A DNA stretch of 64,000 nt, from contig MU401490.1 of assembly GCA_022579005.1 (NCBI GenBank), positions 1-64,000 of the forward strand. Direction: 5' to 3'. Positions 11,613-22,718 of this stretch are shown piece by piece (positions within the stretch are counted from its first letter, which is position 1; every line of letters begins with the position of its first letter). The notes under the pieces are model-generated. The model saw only the letters and a list, made by a program, of their open reading frames with translations, had not been told where the DNA came from and ran no database searches. The stretch is from Poronia punctata. Taxonomy: Eukaryota > Ascomycota > Sordariomycetes > Xylariales > Xylariaceae. The position numbers and the translations under genes are program-made.

Positions 11613-12010
11613 GATAGTATTGGTCTTGGTGGGAGAGCCTTTAAATTTTAATATTAGAATCATTATTTTTGGGTTGGGATACCGATATGGTATCAAACAA
11701 ATCTGTAGGCGTTGTTATCATCAATATTCATGTTTTACTTGTCTAATAAGCCCACATGTAATAGTACCGCAGAAACTTGAAATGAGCACATCATCAACTG
11801 CCGAGATGCGTATGTATGTATTTTATTTTGGGGTATCTAAGGCGTTAAGTACATGTATCGAGCTCCATCGAATGAGTCAAAAAACATTACACATAAATCA
11901 GTACGAAAATCAACACAAGATTAGACAAGTGAAGTGGCCTCGACCTCCGAAAAATGGATAAACAAAATACCCAACTTGTCTAGGAAAACGGGAAAAAACT
12001 ACCCCTTCCC
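11613..12010. other. convergent 3' intergenic region
   Basis: About 400 bases between two converging genes. They should hold both 3' UTRs; nothing else was seen. Confidence 0.6.
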
Positions 12011-13387
12011 CTAGAACCACGAGCCATCCACCCATGCGCCCAGGTTCTGTGTACCAAGCGTCTTGCCTTTGAGCATATACACCATGTAACTAAATACTTT
12101 GACAGAACCGATACGGCCCGCGCCTCTAGAACGACCGACAGAGACGACCATGGGATCAAAGGGAAGCGTCTTCACAGGCGACGGTGCCTTGCCCGTGAGC
12201 ACGGCCTCGAGGTTCTTGGCGACACCGGCTGCCTGTTTATCAGTGAGGACGAAGCTACCGCGCGGTTTCCAGACGACGTCGCCCGCGGCCCAGACATTGT
12301 CCGCGCCCTTGACACGGTAGAACTCGTCGATGTCGACGAATTTCTGGTCCGTGAGGAGATTGCCCGGGAGGAACTCGGTGTTGGGAATCATGCCCATGGT
12401 AGGTAGACACAGGTCCGTCGTGATCTTCTCGCCGTTCTCGAGCACGACTTCCGTCTTTCCATCCCCTCCTCCTCCTCCTCCCCCCGTGCTTACGTGTACA
12501 TCGACGACCCTCGACGAGCCCCGGATTGTGACGTTGAGCTTCTTGAGCTCCGATGTCGCGTTGGATGCGATGCTGTCGCCTCGCAAGATATCCTTGTCGG
12601 CGGAGACGAGGACGATTTCTTTCTTGGCGGCCGGGTCCTTCGGATTACCGTATTCGAAGCCTAGCTCGCCGGCTACCTCGACGCCCGTCGCGCCTGCACC
12701 GACTACGACGATGTGCTTGGCAGTCTTGATCTTGTCCTGCGTCTCCTTAAGGAGGGCCGTGAGCTCTGCATAAGTGCCGTTGCTCTTCCAAGGCGCGGTA
12801 TGGTCGCCTGCGGTGCGCGCGCCTGTTGCCACCACCAGGTGATCATAGGTCAACTCGCGCTCGCCTCCGCCAGATACTAGAGACACCTTGACTGTTTTGT
12901 TGGTGGTGTTGACATTCTCGGCAGTGCCGACGACAAATTCGAAAGCTTCGGCCGGGTACTTGGCAAAGGCAGGTGCAATGGGGCGAATGTAATCTTCTTC
13001 CTTCAAGACTCCTGGCACGACGGCGCGGACTGAAGCCAAGTTCCAGTAGAAATGACTGTTCTGTGAGTATTTGTCAGCACTATTTCTTTTTGTGCACTAG
13101 GTAGGTAGCGGCTGACTATGAGGATAAAGTCAAGTACGAGATGAAGTGATGATGGGTAAAGCACCGGACTTGGAGACACCAAAAGATAAATCGACCCCCC
13201 GACACATTTCTTTCCCTCTCTCTGTATTTTAAAGCCAAGAGGGTTCTTCTGGCTGACTGGGATTACGTACCTTTGAAACAAGAATGACTTTCAAGTCCTT
13301 CACCTTGGGTAGGGTGTACTTCAATAGCCGGTGGGCAACTTCCACACCTGCGTACGCGCCGCCGAGAACCACGACAGTTTTGGTCAT
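12011..13387 (-). CDS. AIFM2/FSP1-like FAD-dependent NAD(P)H oxidoreductase
   Basis: Exon 1 is 13271-13387 (39 codons), exon 2 is 12011-13060; the product is about 388 residues, close to human AIFM2 (373). These flavoproteins oxidise NAD(P)H and reduce quinones or other acceptors. The N-terminal FAD-binding beta-alpha-beta motif reads VVVLGGAYAGVEVAHRL. A second nucleotide-binding motif, IVVVGAGATGVEVAGEL, lies near residue 155, and the C-terminal FAD contact VWAAGDV is present. The intron (210 nt) is longer than its neighbours and has a GTACGT donor. A run of seven glycines sits in a surface loop between the second Rossmann motif and the C-terminal domain. No membrane anchor or obvious targeting peptide is seen. 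The family is clear; the precise substrate is not. Confidence 0.9.
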
Positions 13388-15025
13388 GATGTTATGTTTA
13401 CAAACTATTGCAATCTTACAAGCACTGGTGTAAGTGGGTGTATATGCAGAACCCAAGTTAGAAGGATGGCTCAAGCTATGACTATTTTCTTCACACCCGA
13501 TGGCGATGACAGGGAAGAAATGCAAGTAAAAGTTCAAATGGTGAGACGCAAATGGGAGACGCCAACTGTTGAAGACTTTATCGATCCGGGCTCCCGGGGG
13601 CCGGGGTCGTTCTTGACCGAGACAGCGATAATCATGCAGCTTATATGCTACGATACACCAATTTGGAACAGTACATATGCAGGTACTTGGCTGGTTGCGA
13701 GGCGCAGAACCCACAAGGACAGGATCGCTATAATACCAGCATACTCGTAGTAACTTCACCTCGTCAACGCGGTATCCTTGTATTACTAATAGAAGTTAAT
13801 AAAGCATGGCACCAAAGTCCGCCAAGGTTTGCGTTTTTGGTTGTATAAATATTCTCGGCGACTCTTGTGATGGGGGGAGCTTGAGCCTTGGGAGTCAAAT
13901 CGATGGCACACGTCAGCTCCGAGCAACCCAGCTACGGCAGCAAGACCCTAACCCTAGTCTAGAGTCTAGGGCGTTCCTTAAAAAGCCCAATGCCCTCTCT
14001 AGTATACGTACACGTAATACCTGTAACCCAGATAGTAGACTACAACATGGGTAGGTAGGTAATACTTCTTTGCTGACCAAGGCAGATATAGGGGGGGCTG
14101 AAACTCCAATACGAGTAATATGGTGCCTCCCAGCTGGATTCTAGTCCTGTGATGGATTCAAAGGATTTGTAACTTTGATAGGTCAGCACATCAGGGTTTA
14201 GTGGGGGGAAGGGAACTAGGTAATTACCAGCAGCTTGTGATCTGTAGATAGCTTCGGGCCTTTGGCAGGATAAAGCCCGTAGACGCGCCTACTAAACCCA
14301 TAAAGCAAAATGACTGGCAAGACCGAGACGCCAGCATGCCACATATAGGTCCGCCCTTGTGGTTTTGCAGCGACTGACAAAGATATTATTTCGATAACAA
14401 GAAGAAAAGACAGAATGCCTAATGTACAAGTTAGGTTATGTAGCTTAACCTTAGGGGTGTTGCGGCAGTCAAAAAAACTAACCGTAGCTTAGCTGCTCTG
14501 TACCTCACTGTACCTCCTCATATTTACTTTACTTATCTAGGTACGCAACAAGGCCGTGAGCTTAGATTTCCTGTGAATAAAGAGATAAACATGTACAAAT
14601 TAAATAATAATTTAAACCCTCATTATGATAAAGAAGTCAAGTGGTAGAGATATTGGATAGTAGATAGACCACCCCTTTCTACAAGCAATAGGGTGAGCTG
14701 GTAGAAAATACCTATACCTACTTGTACAGTAGGTGGTACGCATCGCCCCGCACTAACTTGCTAGGTTAGAGCCGATGCGATATGACGATGGTAAATGGGA
14801 GACCCGCCAAAGCTCCCCGCTGCCGGGGCTGCCCGCACCAACATAATCGTCATCTGTAAAAAGGTTCGTGATTTCCCCTCTTCAAAGAAAGATATCATCC
14901 CATAATCTATAAGCAGTACGTACAACAGACCAAAAAAAAAAAAAAAAACCTCCCTCACTCGAGCCTATAGATTTCTAATTGTTGTTTTTTGTGTATTAGA
15001 TATTATCTAACAAATACTGTAAACA
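13388..15025. other. divergent intergenic region, no supported gene
   Basis: About 1.6 kb between divergent genes. It contains several TAGGTA/TACCTA motif copies (for example 14050-14062) and a poly-A/T tract near 14931-14948. No coding frame is convincing. Confidence 0.5.
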
Positions 15026-15659
15026 ATGGCCGACAAGAAGCTTTCCGACAACGCGACAAAGGCCTTCCAGGAGGACCCCAAGTTCGCCCAAGCATATGAA
15101 GATGCCCCCAAGATCGTATCAGCACCCCCCAAGGAAGAGAAGGCTCGACTCTATGGTCCGTATAACACACCTTCGCAAATTCACTCTCAAGACAAAAGCA
15201 AAAAAGCAATACACTTGGAACTCTGGACTTGTTTCTTTCCATTTGTCTAGAAGCGAAGCAGAAAAGTCAAGGCTGGCCACTAACTAACCATTGATATGTT
15301 TTTCTGTGCATATATAGGTCTCTTCAAGGTCGGCTGCAATGAGGATTTCAAGGAGGCCTACCCTACCATGCCTGGCGTGTTCAACTTCTATGTGCGTATA
15401 CCTCCCACATACAACAACTGTCCATCGATACCCACGTCGTCCCGTCTCGGCGAAATTTATTATATCACCTGTTTCAAAAAGGAGGAATTGTTTAGCTAAC
15501 CTCACGTGTCCCCCTGTTTAGAGACGTGCCATGGCCGAATCATGGAAAAAGGTCCTCGATGATGGGATAACCCCCGAACAGGCGCGAGAGCAGTATGTTG
15601 CCCTCATTGAGGAGTGGAAACAGAAGTACGGCTTCGACCCGAACAAGGTTGCCGAGTAG
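15026..15659 (+). CDS. acyl-CoA-binding protein (ACBP)
   Basis: Three exons, 15026-15155, 15318-15391 and 15522-15659, encode about 113 residues. ACBPs bind medium- and long-chain acyl-CoA in the cytosol, buffer the pool and deliver it to lipid-synthesis enzymes. The four-helix ACB fold is seen as FQEDPKFAQAYEDAP, then KARLYGLFKVG, the GVFNFYRRAMAESWKKV segment with the conserved aromatic and Trp-Lys residues, and the final helix YVALIEEWKQKYG. It is slightly longer than yeast ACBP, with a short insertion and an extended C-terminus. Introns of 162 and 130 nt are GT-AG, the first splitting a Gly codon. The gene converges with TDP1, with 200 bp between stops. Confidence 0.88.
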
Positions 15660-15859
15660 AGATAGTTTTTCAGTCATTGACAGCCATTCACGTCTCATTC
15701 GCTTTGTTCTCTCACTGTACCACGCGCAAAAGTACAGTACTGGGCAGAGTGACCATTTGATGATATTTTCATCCTTGCCTTTCCATATTGCTCTGATTAG
15801 GCCATATATATAGATCTCGATAGGATCTCCAAAGAACCTATTTCCTTTGCCTTTTTTTA

Positions 15860-17718
15860 TTAGTAGCCTGGCCACGCCTGTCCCATCCAATCTGGCTCGC
15901 TGTGACTCATAGTCGCGACCCACGGCACCTCTGAGCTCTTGTACTTCTGTAGAGGCATGCTGTACGGGATGCGGAGCCCAACTATTGGCGAACCCTCACC
16001 ATCTGGAATATCTTCCTCCTTGGGCAAATCTGTTTTGAACGTACCCACCATTTTCGTGGCATCGTCTCCGGTTAACAGCTCCGGCCAGACTAAGACTCCG
16101 ATTTCCCAAGAGGCGACGCGAACCTCGCCGGCTTTATTCATGGCCTCGCCCCAAGCTTGTTTTGATATATTAGCTGATGTCAGCAAAGCCCAGTCGATCG
16201 ACTTCTCGCCGTATCTGATGTATGTTTTGATGTGGGGTGCGGCCCGCTTCCGCCCGGCATCCTTTTTAGTTTTACTCGCTGCAATTTTCTCCTGGGATAT
16301 CGGGATAGTTTCACCATGTTCGCTGTCATTTGCCCAGTGATAAAAAAACGGCCGTAGGTACTGAAGTTGTTTTGTCTGGGCCGCCGATTGGATCTTCATA
16401 TGGATCGACCCCCCAGAAGCGTAGCCGTCTAGTGAACGCCGAATTTCGTCGGCTGTCGGAAATACGATTTTGTAGCCGGGCTGAGACTCTGTAGATGCTG
16501 ATGCTAATGATGATGATGATGATGGCGCTAACCGGCCAGAAGAGGACGCAGATACTGACAATGAGCTGAAGAGGGTGCGTTGAAGCCATGTGTCATTTGC
16601 TCCGAGGGTTGCGATTGACGATATCTGTACGACAATATCCGATTCTCCCGATTGAACCGGTACATTCTTCAGTGCTTCCCTGAGGGCCTGCCATCCCCAG
16701 CAAGAAGCTCCTGGCTCTCGCTCGGCGTCGTGTCTTCCGGGCACGCTCGCTACGAGGGCCCCGCGGATAATCGAAAAGTCGAATTTCTCGAGCTCTCTCA
16801 CCAGGGGGCTACAGACGGGACGCCTTGTGTTGTATGCACCAAGGTAGTTCAGGAGGTCCATCTTGAACCGTGAGCCCCGGCCTATCGCCATGTCCGTTTC
16901 AGCGGCATGCTGGCGTGGCTGCAGCAGCTTCGGAAGCAAAGGCGATTTCCATACCCCGTTGGTCATGTTTGTCCAGTCTTTGGCGATCATATTTGCAGTG
17001 TGGATCACGATCTGAGCCGTGTCATCGTGCCTCAGCAGTACGAGCATTTTGGAGTGGTGGGTGCCGAACATCTCAGGCATATGAGCTGTGTGAAGAGTCA
17101 CATTCTCGTATTGTGCTGCTTGTTCCTAACCGTATCATCAGCGACATATTATATCATGCAGGAAAAGTCGACGCAAAGGGCGAGGTTGAACCAGCCATCA
17201 TCTTGACGGTTGGCGTGATTCTACGATTTCTGCACTTGAACATGCCCAAGCGGGACGCGGGAGCTAAGGGATAAAAACAGGACTGCCCTCACCTCCAGAG
17301 ACAGCTTGTTTGGATCTTCTCTCTTCCAAAAGCCGTGCACGACATGGACCTTTGTTAGTGCCCTGGTATCGGCATCGAGATGTTTCATCAGAAAGTCGAC
17401 ATCATGTAGATAATTGAAATCCCATAGCTCGGCAATTAGAGGGTCGCCGACAAGATCTTTCAAAGATACTGCATCGACATTATCTCCCTTGGGAAGGTCC
17501 TTGATCCACGTAAGACTAAACGGCGATGAGAGTCGTACCCTCTCCCTAGCCCTTTTCTTTTTGGGAGGGCTGATGGGATGCGAGAGGGAAGCAATACTTG
17601 TCTGTTTGTCTGTATTGACTTTGTTATCATTGTCGTTGTCGTTCTGCGAATGCTGGCGCTTTATCGAATTTCTCTCCATTTTAAGCTGAAAAGTTATTAC
17701 ATTTGCATTTTTGAACAT
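15860..17718 (-). CDS. TDP1: tyrosyl-DNA phosphodiesterase 1
   Basis: Exon 1 is 17293-17718, exon 2 is 15860-17125; about 563 residues (13 fewer if the second Met is used). TDP1 hydrolyses the 3'-phosphotyrosyl bond left by trapped topoisomerase I. The first HKD motif is in THHSKMLVLL with HTANMI downstream; the second is in PHIKTYIRYG followed by LLTSANISKQAWG and the Glu in ASWEIGVLVWP. The N-terminus carries a basic cluster (PPKKKRARERVR) suitable as a nuclear localisation signal. A Ser-rich insertion encoded by an ATG/ATC-like triplet repeat (plus-strand about 16499-16525) interrupts the central region. Near the first motif the sequence reads DWTNMTNGVW where human TDP1 has Gln294 (TQGIW), an Asn-for-Gln change. 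The 167-nt intron is GT-AG. Confidence 0.93.
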
Positions 17719-18230
17719 GTAATTATATAAGTTTGTTCAAGGTGCGGAGATAGATAATATCTTGGTGGGGTGACGGAGGGAGGTCGAACCAGAAGAGTAA
17801 CCCTTTAGGTAAGACCGGACCTTCTGTACGTAGGTAAGTATTCTTATATTTTGCAGACGTGATTTGAATTCCCATTGTCCTCTACATAATTTGTTTAGGA
17901 TCTCACAAAATCTTCCCTAGCCTTGTCGTCTTTATACGCGGGGCAAAATGTACCACACTGTTCGAGTTTGAAAAGAAGAACGACATCCCCTTATAATGCA
18001 AAGTAAAGTAAGTACCTAGCTACCGTACCTACTACAAGTATCTAACCCAAACCCTCATATTCCCATACCCGTGTCGGCTTGTGACCATATACTGAAGCCT
18101 TATACTGCATGTCCGTCATGTACTAATCTCGATGCTTATTACCACCGTACTGCCGCGGATGTTCCCATAGCCAGGGGCAATGCTTGAGGCATTGAACGAA
18201 ACGTGCTTCGAGGCTTTGCCGCTTGAATGC
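17719..18230. other. intergenic region
   Basis: About 0.5 kb between two minus-strand genes, covering the TDP1 promoter and the 3' end of the next gene. No further gene was seen. Confidence 0.5.
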
Positions 18231-19624
18231 TTACTGACCAAGTAGTTCACGTGCTAGCTCAGCCTTTGCTTCGTCGGTTGGGACTTCCCCCTTGGCTTTG
18301 GCTGTCTTGGCAGCATCGAACCTCCATAGACCACCAGTCCTCTCCGAATCGCCATTCTGATCCACCCCGACATTATGCGCCAAAGACTTGAAAGTCGGAT
18401 CAGGTTCGGAGAGCGCAGTAAAGTACCTCCTTTCCCATTGGCGACCCTCGGACTGTTCCTTCTTGCGCATCGCCCGTTGGGCCTGCTCAATCTTGGTCTT
18501 TTCTCTAGCAACTTTATCCATGTCGCCCTTGGCAATCCCATCCGCTACACCAGCCCAGGCACGTCTTGACTCAAGAGGGTGTTGCTCCTCAACTGGCGCC
18601 ACGATGAGCTCCGTCATCGGGTTGGATTCGGGATCCCAAGTCTCGACTAGAGTGTCCGCCCCGTTGTGTTTGGCAGAACCGGTATGTACCTCGAAAGCTT
18701 TAGTCCACTGTCCAGAGCAGTTATACAGCACATCCTTTTCCTTTCCGGTAGGATGTACCGTCGCCGTGAACGAGTTCTTCTTTCCACTCAACCAGCCCTT
18801 GCCGAGGTAGTTTATCTTGGTCGTAAAACCTGTCGAGGATGTGATGTACGACGAACCGTCAAGCTCCACAAAGGGAGCGCCGAAAATGAGGCCTTCAATG
18901 TGTAGGGAGGGTAACGTGATGAGGTACGTCTCGCTTTCGCCTGGCTTATTAGGTGTGGGAACAGTGAGGACGGCGTGGCCAATCTGCTTGACGTTGATGG
19001 TCTTGGAGAAGCTCGCTTTTTGCGCATTGTAGCCCTGTAGGTGAACACCGGAGGCTTCGTGCCTGATACTATATGCCGTAGCAGGCGGGTGATGGCTTTG
19101 TGAAAACCCCGTCAGTTCCATCTCCGGCTAAGAAAACTGTTCCCGACAAATGAAAGGGGTCATTACCTGACTTGCTCGCTTATGAGATCCGTCGTGCCAG
19201 CTGCGTCTTCCCATTTTCCCAAAAACAACTCGCCCAGAAATGGGTTAAGAGGCTTCTTCTCATTTCCATACTGCTCACTACGACTCGCATACTGCTGTTT
19301 GAGCGTGGTCAAGAACCACTTAAGCACCAGTAAAGCTCTTTTGGCTGGGTCCTCCTCTTTGGCTGGGGCGATGAAAACCTTTGGGTGCTCGCACCAATAC
19401 GAACTGAACTCGGTAAGACTGGTCGACGATAGAATAAACGGCGGCGCGGTTAGGGAAGCAAGATCGCCATTGAAGGACGCGATGGACTATTACCGCGTTA
19501 GCGACGGAAAAGGCGGGAAGCAGGACGGGTGGCAGGTAGCCGCTGGAATCGGCGGGGTACCAACCTTGAGAAACGTAGTCCAGCTCGACCCAGCCGCTTG
19601 AGGATGGGGTGTAGGTTCCGCCAT
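18231..19624 (-). CDS. oxysterol-binding protein homologue (KES1/OSH4 type)
   Basis: Exons 19565-19624, 19167-19486 and 18231-19095 give about 414 residues, similar to yeast Kes1/Osh4 (434). These single-domain ORPs exchange sterol and PI4P between membranes, acting at the Golgi and ER. The family signature [11 protein letters not shown] is rebuilt exactly across the 71-nt second intron. The N-terminus continues [19 protein letters not shown], the lid and N-terminal segment typical of Kes1, joined across the 78-nt first intron, and [12 protein letters not shown] precedes the signature. The C-terminal part has the charged helix of the family ([18 protein letters not shown]). No PH domain or ankyrin repeats are present. 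The start is the ATG at 19624, supported by the alignment of the first 20 codons. Identity is secure; the exact OSH paralogue is inferred. Confidence 0.92.
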
Positions 19625-21269
19625 AGCTATTTATAATACTTCGGAATTCGGGACAAGGCGTTCGTGTTGATGTTTCTAGGACTAATGGACGGTTTATTGT
19701 CAAAAAATAGAACACCACAGTATCTAATTCAGAATAACCGTCAACACTCTCCCTAGTGTCACACAAAAGAGGGGCAGGGATTGATCCACCGACTAGTCTA
19801 GGACGATAGGTTAAAAGAAGCTAATATTGGTTTGGATAGGTAGTGCAGCTTAAGTTGGTTCCAATCAATAGACTAGAAATAAATACTATATACTTGAATC
19901 CACTTACTATACCGATGACGTACGCCCTCGTAGGTTACGAGCAATTGCGCGTGTACTCAATGGCCAGGCGTGCCAGGTAGATAAAGGATGCACCGTCAGA
20001 GGCTGATTCTCGGTACGATATATTTGAATGCGCAGGCTCTGGAGTCTGGAGTGATGACGATGATAATCGATTACTTATTTTTTGTCGCAAGGCTGAAACG
20101 GCCTAGATACAAGTATATCTGATAGTTCTGATATCGATGAAGTTTTAGGTATGCGGGTCGAGTACGAGTAGGCAGAGGGCGGAAACGGACTTATGATCGA
20201 CCGCCACAGTATGAAGTGTCGTATGTGGGTATGCGCTTGCGTATCTGTGACTCTTGAGGATGAGATTACTGTAAAACAAATGGATGTACGTCTGTACGTA
20301 CGAGTAGGCGGTAGGTTATGTCTTTTGGGATCTGTCGTATGAATAAGGGTTGATTACCAAGACTGGTGTTGTTTCTTTGACGTCAAAATCAGGGACCTAA
20401 CCCCTCCATCTAACCTACCTGAGAAGGGCAGGGAAGGGTACTGGGGCAAACGCTGTTGGTTGGTCAAGAGCTTTGTCTTACCACCATCGTCCCCTTTAAG
20501 ATTGACTGATCACCCCGCATTATCGTAGGTACACGTACATACATAGTTTAATTCACATCACCACTCAATCTCCTTACTCATCAATACGACATCAGCTTCC
20601 CTCCCGTAGATGGACTACAGAGCACGCAATTATTTGAGCTGCTACAGAAAATGACGGTCCGAGGGTAGACTGCATGCGCGTGACAGGGAGGGCACTTGAT
20701 TCGAGCTTATGGTTGTCACTCTGGGTTATGTACTTGTAAGTGCTAGAAAATAAAAGAACTTGTGACATGATCTGTGTATCTACACTCAGGGTCGTTGCGT
20801 CATCGAACCAAGCACTTGAGCTTGTTCTTAGAGAAATGATCGCAGCCATTTTATCGAGTGTCACCACTTCTGCCCCTGGGGACCGGGGGGGAGGGGGGCG
20901 GGTATATCCTAGTGAAGCGAAAAATAAACATCGAGTAACATATCGCAGTACTGAAACAGACGACACCGACTATACTCGTAAGCGCAAAGAAATACAGGTA
21001 TCTAGACATATTTAAAGCGGTGTTTTTATCGTGTTTCCATTAGGATTACACTGTCGAGGGCTGGCATCTATATAACATACAGGACCAAAGATCAATCCCC
21101 GGGTATCGTCTAAAACTCATTAATATCCCTCCCGAAATCATGCATGGCCTAGCCGACACCAACGGCTGCCCTGACCGGCCGTGGACCATATGCACCGATC
21201 CCAAGCTTAACCCAGACGTAAAATATATACAATTTTTTTTTAAAACAAAACAGACGGAAACGTAGTCTT
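19625..21269. other. intergenic region, no supported gene
   Basis: About 1.6 kb of non-coding sequence between minus-strand genes. A G-rich run occurs near 20878-20900. Only short, unsupported frames were found. Confidence 0.5.
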
Positions 21270-22718
21270 TTATGCGTGACATCTTCGCACTTGTCTCTGT
21301 GCCAACTTTCCATTCACTCCGGAAAACATTCCATCTGCAAAGTCGCCCAAGATAGCCCACGGAGCGAAATCACACCGCTTGCTATTAGGGTCGTAGAACC
21401 ATGCCATACAAGTCGTCGAGTGTCGATCGCAAATATCGAGACAGTCTTCCACCTTGGCAACATGCTCCACCGTAGTCGTGCTCTCGTCAAGACGCCCCAC
21501 GTAGTTGATATTCGGTCGTATCGGCATGTCAATAAAGGTTTGGTAATCGGCCATCCCGTAGATCTTGGCCAAAGACCTCCAAAATACAGGACCTTGGTTA
21601 TCCTTGAAGGTTTCGCCAACCAACTCCATAGCTTCTGGGTTTCCAAGGCTATGGAACCCTATTAACGGTAGGCACAGCCGGTCATGCCACATTTTCGTCG
21701 TCCACGGAGTCTCTCCATTAAAGAATCGACGGTAGGTTTCGTCAAGGTATATACCAATTTTCTGGAGCGTGGTCGACAGCAGTTTGTCGCCCCAGATTGC
21801 GTAAGGGGATTCCAAGTGAGCCTTGGCAACAACCTCGGGATGCCATTCGAATAAATTACGTAGCGTGGCGCCCGACATGATTACGGATGATCCACCGTGG
21901 GGGAAGCGTCCTTTGTAGTCGCCCACGGCGTTACCAATGTAATGAGGCTTGCCGTAGTTCAGGTGGCCGAGAAGCATTAGGAGAGAATCCTTGATGACGT
22001 AGGTATCGTCGTCAAGCATCAGATACCACTTCTTCTTCGGTAGTGTGTTCCAGGCGTATTCGAGCGCGGGCAAGAACTATATCGTGTTAGTGGCATAAGT
22101 CGATACCCGAAAGCACGCAAGAGGGAAGGCTATCAGTACCTTCATGGCGTCAAGCTCCCAGCCAATAGCTCTCCCCAAACCTTCCGACAAAACCCATTCC
22201 TCGGCCTCGACGGCATCGGCGAGATTCTTATATTTATAAATGCGCTCCAGGTGCTCCCTGCCTTTGAGAGCACCCCTTCCCAGGTTCCAGCCCAGAATGT
22301 CGACAACCGACACCCCTTTGCCATTCGTGTAATTATAATATTGCTGTTCTGGCAAGACAGGGAAATCCTGGACAACAAGGGTATCGGGGAAGAACGATTC
22401 GTTGCTCATGGCTCGCAGGGATACAGGGAGACGATGCTTGGTTCCATATCCGGTTTTGATTATAACGCCGATTTCATTATCAGCATCGATTGGATACCTC
22501 TGTTTTCGAAATAACCAGCCATCGCTGGGACGGTGTGTCTGGTAAAAGTTCTGGAGCTGGGTATGTTGAAATCGAAAGAAGGACCGTAAACTACTGTCTA
22601 GCGGTGATGTGAGGTAGATGAAGAAGAAACATATCAACAACGGGATCGCAATCTTCTGCCACCGGGACAGGCGCGTGCTCATAGAACGAAACTGGTGACG
22701 CTCAACCAACCCAATCAT
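21270..22718 (-). CDS. Fringe-like glycosyltransferase with C-terminal Apple/PAN-like segment
   Basis: Exon 1 is 22140-22718, exon 2 is 21270-22076 (63-nt GT-AG intron), giving about 461 residues. It looks like a type II Golgi membrane enzyme: a short basic N-terminus, one hydrophobic anchor (IAIPLLICFFFIYLTSPL) near residues 20-40, then a lumenal catalytic domain. The metal-binding motif LMLDDDTYV and the downstream IGNAVGDYKGRFPHGGSSVIMS fit the Fringe/DUF604 family, which transfers sugars from UDP donors. After the catalytic domain a Cys-rich stretch (CLDICDRHSTTCMAW ... RCDFA) resembles an Apple/PAN module that may bind protein or carbohydrate. The longest open frame begins with a TTG at 22814; I chose the first ATG (22718), and another Met 12 codons later is possible. 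Donor sugar and acceptor are unknown. Confidence 0.82.
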
